A stretch of 15,091 nucleotides of DNA, taken from Oscillospiraceae bacterium. Its GTDB lineage: Bacteria > Bacillota_A > Clostridia > Oscillospirales > Oscillospiraceae. The position numbers were made by a program, and so were the translations under genes. How positions within the stretch are numbered: the stretch's first letter is position 1; each line of letters starts with the position of its first letter. The stretch is from NCBI GenBank assembly GCA_017381835.1, contig JAFOBK010000011.1:1-15091 (forward strand). The letters run 5' to 3'. Below, one piece after another: positions 12,951 to 15,091 of this stretch. The notes beneath the pieces are model-generated. The model was given only the letters and a program-made list of their open reading frames with translations. It was not told the DNA's origin and did not search any database.

Positions 12951-13940
12951 TTACATGTGGGTTCTGGGGTCAGATGCATCGCCCAGGTTCTGGCCGACGA
13001 TATACAAAACCACAGCAATGATGGATGCAACCGCAACAGGGCTCCAGAATTCGATCTCCCAGCCGGGAGTGACCATTGCGCTCTGTGCAGCCTGGATCAG
13101 CTTACCCAGGGACATATCCTTCAGACCCATACCGATAAAGCTCAGGAACACCTCGTAGGAGATGTAGGAGGGAATTTCGGTAGCCACCAGAGTAACGATG
13201 ACAGAGGTCATGAAAGGCAGGATGTTTTTGGTTGCAATACGGGTGATGGGGGTACCCAGGCACTTGGATGCCAGGTTGTACTCGCGGTCACGGATAATGA
13301 TAACCTGAGTACGGATAAAGTAAGCGATAGCCACCCAACCGGTGACGGTCAGAGCGAAGACCATGGACCAGAAGGAAGCGGACATAACCAGAACGATAAC
13401 AGAGATCAGCAGAACGTAGGGAACGTTTGCGATGACGTTGTAAACCTCAGTCATGAAGACGTCGATCTTCTTGCTGAAGCCCCAAACCGCACCGATTGCC
13501 ACACCCAGGAACATGTTGATCGCAGCACACACCAGAGCCAGGGAGATGGAGATGGAGGAGCCGTACCAAATTGCGTCGAAGGTGGATTCACCGGCGCCGC
13601 CGGAACCCAGGACCCACTTCAGCTCAGTGCCAAACTTTTCCATAGCGGCAGCGGGCTTCAGATGCTTTGCAGTGGAGTCCATCAGGTTGATATAGGGGTC
13701 AACGTTTACATCGTAGTTGATGATTGCAGGGTACAGGTAGGAGAAAGCGATCAGAATCGCCAGGATCAGCAGAACAACGGTGTTGATCTTCTTCTTGAAG
13801 AACACACGGAAAACGGACTTCCAGTAAGAGTAACGGGGAGCGGTAATGCGCTCGGACGCAAACTCGTCGTGATCCACGGGTGCGAACAGCTCGGCTTCAG
13901 ACATATTAAATTGATCCAGGTTGATTTTATTTTCAGCCAT
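12951..13940 (-). CDS. oppC: OppC-like peptide ABC transporter permease
   Basis: This 329-residue permease has a cytoplasmic N-terminal region, a first membrane segment at about 54-75, an extracytoplasmic stretch, and five further segments in the C-terminal half. The coupling (EAA-type) loop is visible in YNLASKCLGTPITRIATKNILPF, and FLSFIGMGL and the DPRTHM end fit OppC/DppC. The conserved GTD-GRDV block just before the second membrane segment is replaced by LGSGGAGESTFDAIWYGSS. It forms the translocation pore with OppB. Its start lies six bases after the oppB stop, with a GAGG ribosome binding site within the end of oppB, so translation is coupled. Confidence 0.88.
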   Translation of the reverse strand: MAENKINLDQFNMSEAELFAPVDHDEFASERITAPRYSYWKSVFRVFFKKKINTVVLLILAILIAFSYLYPAIINYDVNVDPYINLMDSTAKHLKPAAAMEKFGTELKWVLGSGGAGESTFDAIWYGSSISISLALVCAAINMFLGVAIGAVWGFSKKIDVFMTEVYNVIANVPYVLLISVIVLVMSASFWSMVFALTVTGWVAIAYFIRTQVIIIRDREYNLASKCLGTPITRIATKNILPFMTSVIVTLVATEIPSYISYEVFLSFIGMGLKDMSLGKLIQAAQSAMVTPGWEIEFWSPVAVASIIAVVLYIVGQNLGDASDPRTHM

Positions 13941-13946
13941 AGTCTT

Positions 13947-15091
13947 TTACCTCGCTTTCGTGGTGAAGGAAATTCTGGGATCCATCATGGACATCAGAAC
14001 GTCACCAAGGATGACCGCAGTAACGGAAATAATTGCGTAGAACAGAGTAACACCGACGATAACACCGTTATCATAAGCATTGATTGCAGTGGTCAGAACA
14101 TTACCGATACCGGGCACCAGGTAGACACGCTCGGTGATAATTGCGCCGGTCATGGAGAAGAGCACTGCAGCGGGAATGCCGTGAACGACGGGGATAATTG
14201 CGTTCTTCAGAATGTGCTTGGAGAAGATCTCACCCTCGCTCAGACCGCCGGAACGTGCAAACTTAACGTAGTCGGAGTTCATCTGGTCGATCATATAGCG
14301 GCGCAGCCACTTCATCTGGTTAGCAATAGAGGGCAGAGCCAGAGAAATGATGGGCAGCACGTACATGAGAGTGGTGGGATTTTCCATGTTGAAGGTAGTG
14401 GGCAGGCCCAACTTATTACCGATTGCACGGAAAATGAAGATATAACCCAGAGAGGGAACTGCCATGATGAAGACAATGTAGAAGGTACCCAGCTTATCGA
14501 TCAGCTTGTCCTTCTTCAGAGCCATCAGGACGCCCAGGGGCAGTGCCACCAGGTAAGCCAGAATGACGGAGATAATACCGATTACGAAGGAGTAACCCAT
14601 CTTGGACAGGCCGTCCTTTGCAGTGGTAACCATGGTGTAATCATCCACATAATACTTCTGGTTCATGGAGCTCAGGTTCAGAGAACCTTCCATGTAGGTC
14701 AGAGTATGCAGATCGTCCGCAGTGGTCTCCACCACACCGCTGGGATAGGTGACGGTGCTGTTATGGAAGCCGCCCTGTGCCTTGGTCATGGTATCGAAAA
14801 CATCAATACCCTGGTTAACAGAGAAGGACTTACCCAGATTGATGGTGATCAGATTCTGGTGAATGAAGGGGAACTTGTCGTTGCAGTACAGCAGGTACTT
14901 GTGCATCGTACCGTTACCCATAATGGCCGGTGAGAATTTCTCTCCGCCGTAAGCAGGGTCATACCATGTAAAGGTCAGACCACGCTCACCCACATCACCA
15001 AGGGCGTAATTGATATTGTCGATCCGGACCAGATCGGTGAAGTAGGACAGCAAACGCTTGGAGAGGGGAATGTCCTTGTAAGCAAACAGAC
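13947..15091 (-). CDS. oppB: OppB-like peptide ABC transporter permease (partial, N-terminus off the window)
   Basis: The frame is open to the right edge, so the gene continues beyond it; a TTG at 15053 is internal (LFAYKDIPLSKR precedes it in frame). The visible 380 residues include the ITINLGKSFS stretch typical of OppB/DppB, then five membrane segments starting at about residue 166 of the fragment, the EAA-type loop (DYVKFARSGGLSEGEIFSKH, with ILKNAIIP following) and the family motif RVYLVPGIGN. Between the LGKSFS stretch and the membrane segment that normally follows it shortly, there is about 55-60 residues of extra, Thr- and Tyr-rich sequence. About 165 visible residues precede that membrane segment, so the extracytoplasmic loop is larger than in E. 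coli OppB. It pairs with OppC and is the first visible gene of the operon. Confidence 0.88.
   Translation of the reverse strand, partial: LFAYKDIPLSKRLLSYFTDLVRIDNINYALGDVGERGLTFTWYDPAYGGEKFSPAIMGNGTMHKYLLYCNDKFPFIHQNLITINLGKSFSVNQGIDVFDTMTKAQGGFHNSTVTYPSGVVETTADDLHTLTYMEGSLNLSSMNQKYYVDDYTMVTTAKDGLSKMGYSFVIGIISVILAYLVALPLGVLMALKKDKLIDKLGTFYIVFIMAVPSLGYIFIFRAIGNKLGLPTTFNMENPTTLMYVLPIISLALPSIANQMKWLRRYMIDQMNSDYVKFARSGGLSEGEIFSKHILKNAIIPVVHGIPAAVLFSMTGAIITERVYLVPGIGNVLTTAINAYDNGVIVGVTLFYAIISVTAVILGDVLMSMMDPRISFTTKAR

Noticed and set aside
12957..14933. A very long plus-strand open frame opposite oppC and oppB
   Set aside because: It is antisense to two clear permeases, is rich in Gln, His, Asn and Asp with no domain pattern, and has no ribosome binding site. 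It follows from codon bias of the real genes.
15051..15053. TTG at 15053 as the start of oppB
   Set aside because: The frame stays open to the window edge with plausible coding sequence, no ribosome binding site precedes this TTG, and the N-terminal membrane segment of OppB is still missing, so the gene is truncated by the window.

Overview
The window looks like chromosomal DNA of a moderate-GC Gram-positive anaerobe. Strong AGGAGG-type ribosome binding sites, compact operons with short gaps or overlaps, GC-rich hairpin terminators with T runs, and the gene families together suggest the Clostridia (Oscillospiraceae/Ruminococcaceae-like gut bacteria). The taxonomic placement is inference. No rRNA, tRNA, CRISPR array or transposase gene was seen.

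Left region (1-7380) is a carbohydrate catabolism locus. A minus-strand unit, running off the left edge, encodes a xylose-isomerase-like TIM-barrel sugar (phosphate) isomerase/epimerase followed after one base by a Gfo/Idh/MocA dehydrogenase. Divergent from it is an AraC-family regulator with an N-terminal cupin-like sensor. The next plus-strand unit holds a second TIM-barrel isomerase/epimerase and a YgjV-like membrane protein, with a good promoter and a strong terminator. A third unit has a near-consensus promoter, then a neutral-ceramidase-like hydrolase, a NagA-like amidohydrolase and a divergent NagB-like deaminase/isomerase, ended by a strong terminator. Together these suggest uptake-independent intracellular breakdown of an N-acylated amino sugar or related polyol derivative: amide hydrolysis, deacylation, deamination/isomerisation, epimerisation and oxidation. 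The substrate cannot be read from sequence.

Middle region (7381-8626) is a small accessory module. A promoter whose spacer and start site carry 16-bp palindromic operator-like repeats drives three tightly packed small genes: a zinc-ribbon miniprotein, a protein with two Cys-rich clusters, and a phage-type (DUF1492/ArpU/RinA-like) sigma-region-4-like regulator. No other phage genes accompany them here.

Right region (8625-15091, minus strand) is a peptide-type ABC transporter operon, oppB (partial)-oppC-oppD-oppF, followed after a hairpin by a membrane-anchored, apparently degenerate ApbE-like protein. Several components are unusual. OppD carries a roughly 235-residue, largely charged and coiled-coil-like insertion between Walker A and the Q-loop. 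OppF has a C-terminal extension with two predicted membrane segments. OppB has an enlarged extracytoplasmic region. No substrate-binding protein gene lies in the window; it may be beyond the right edge.
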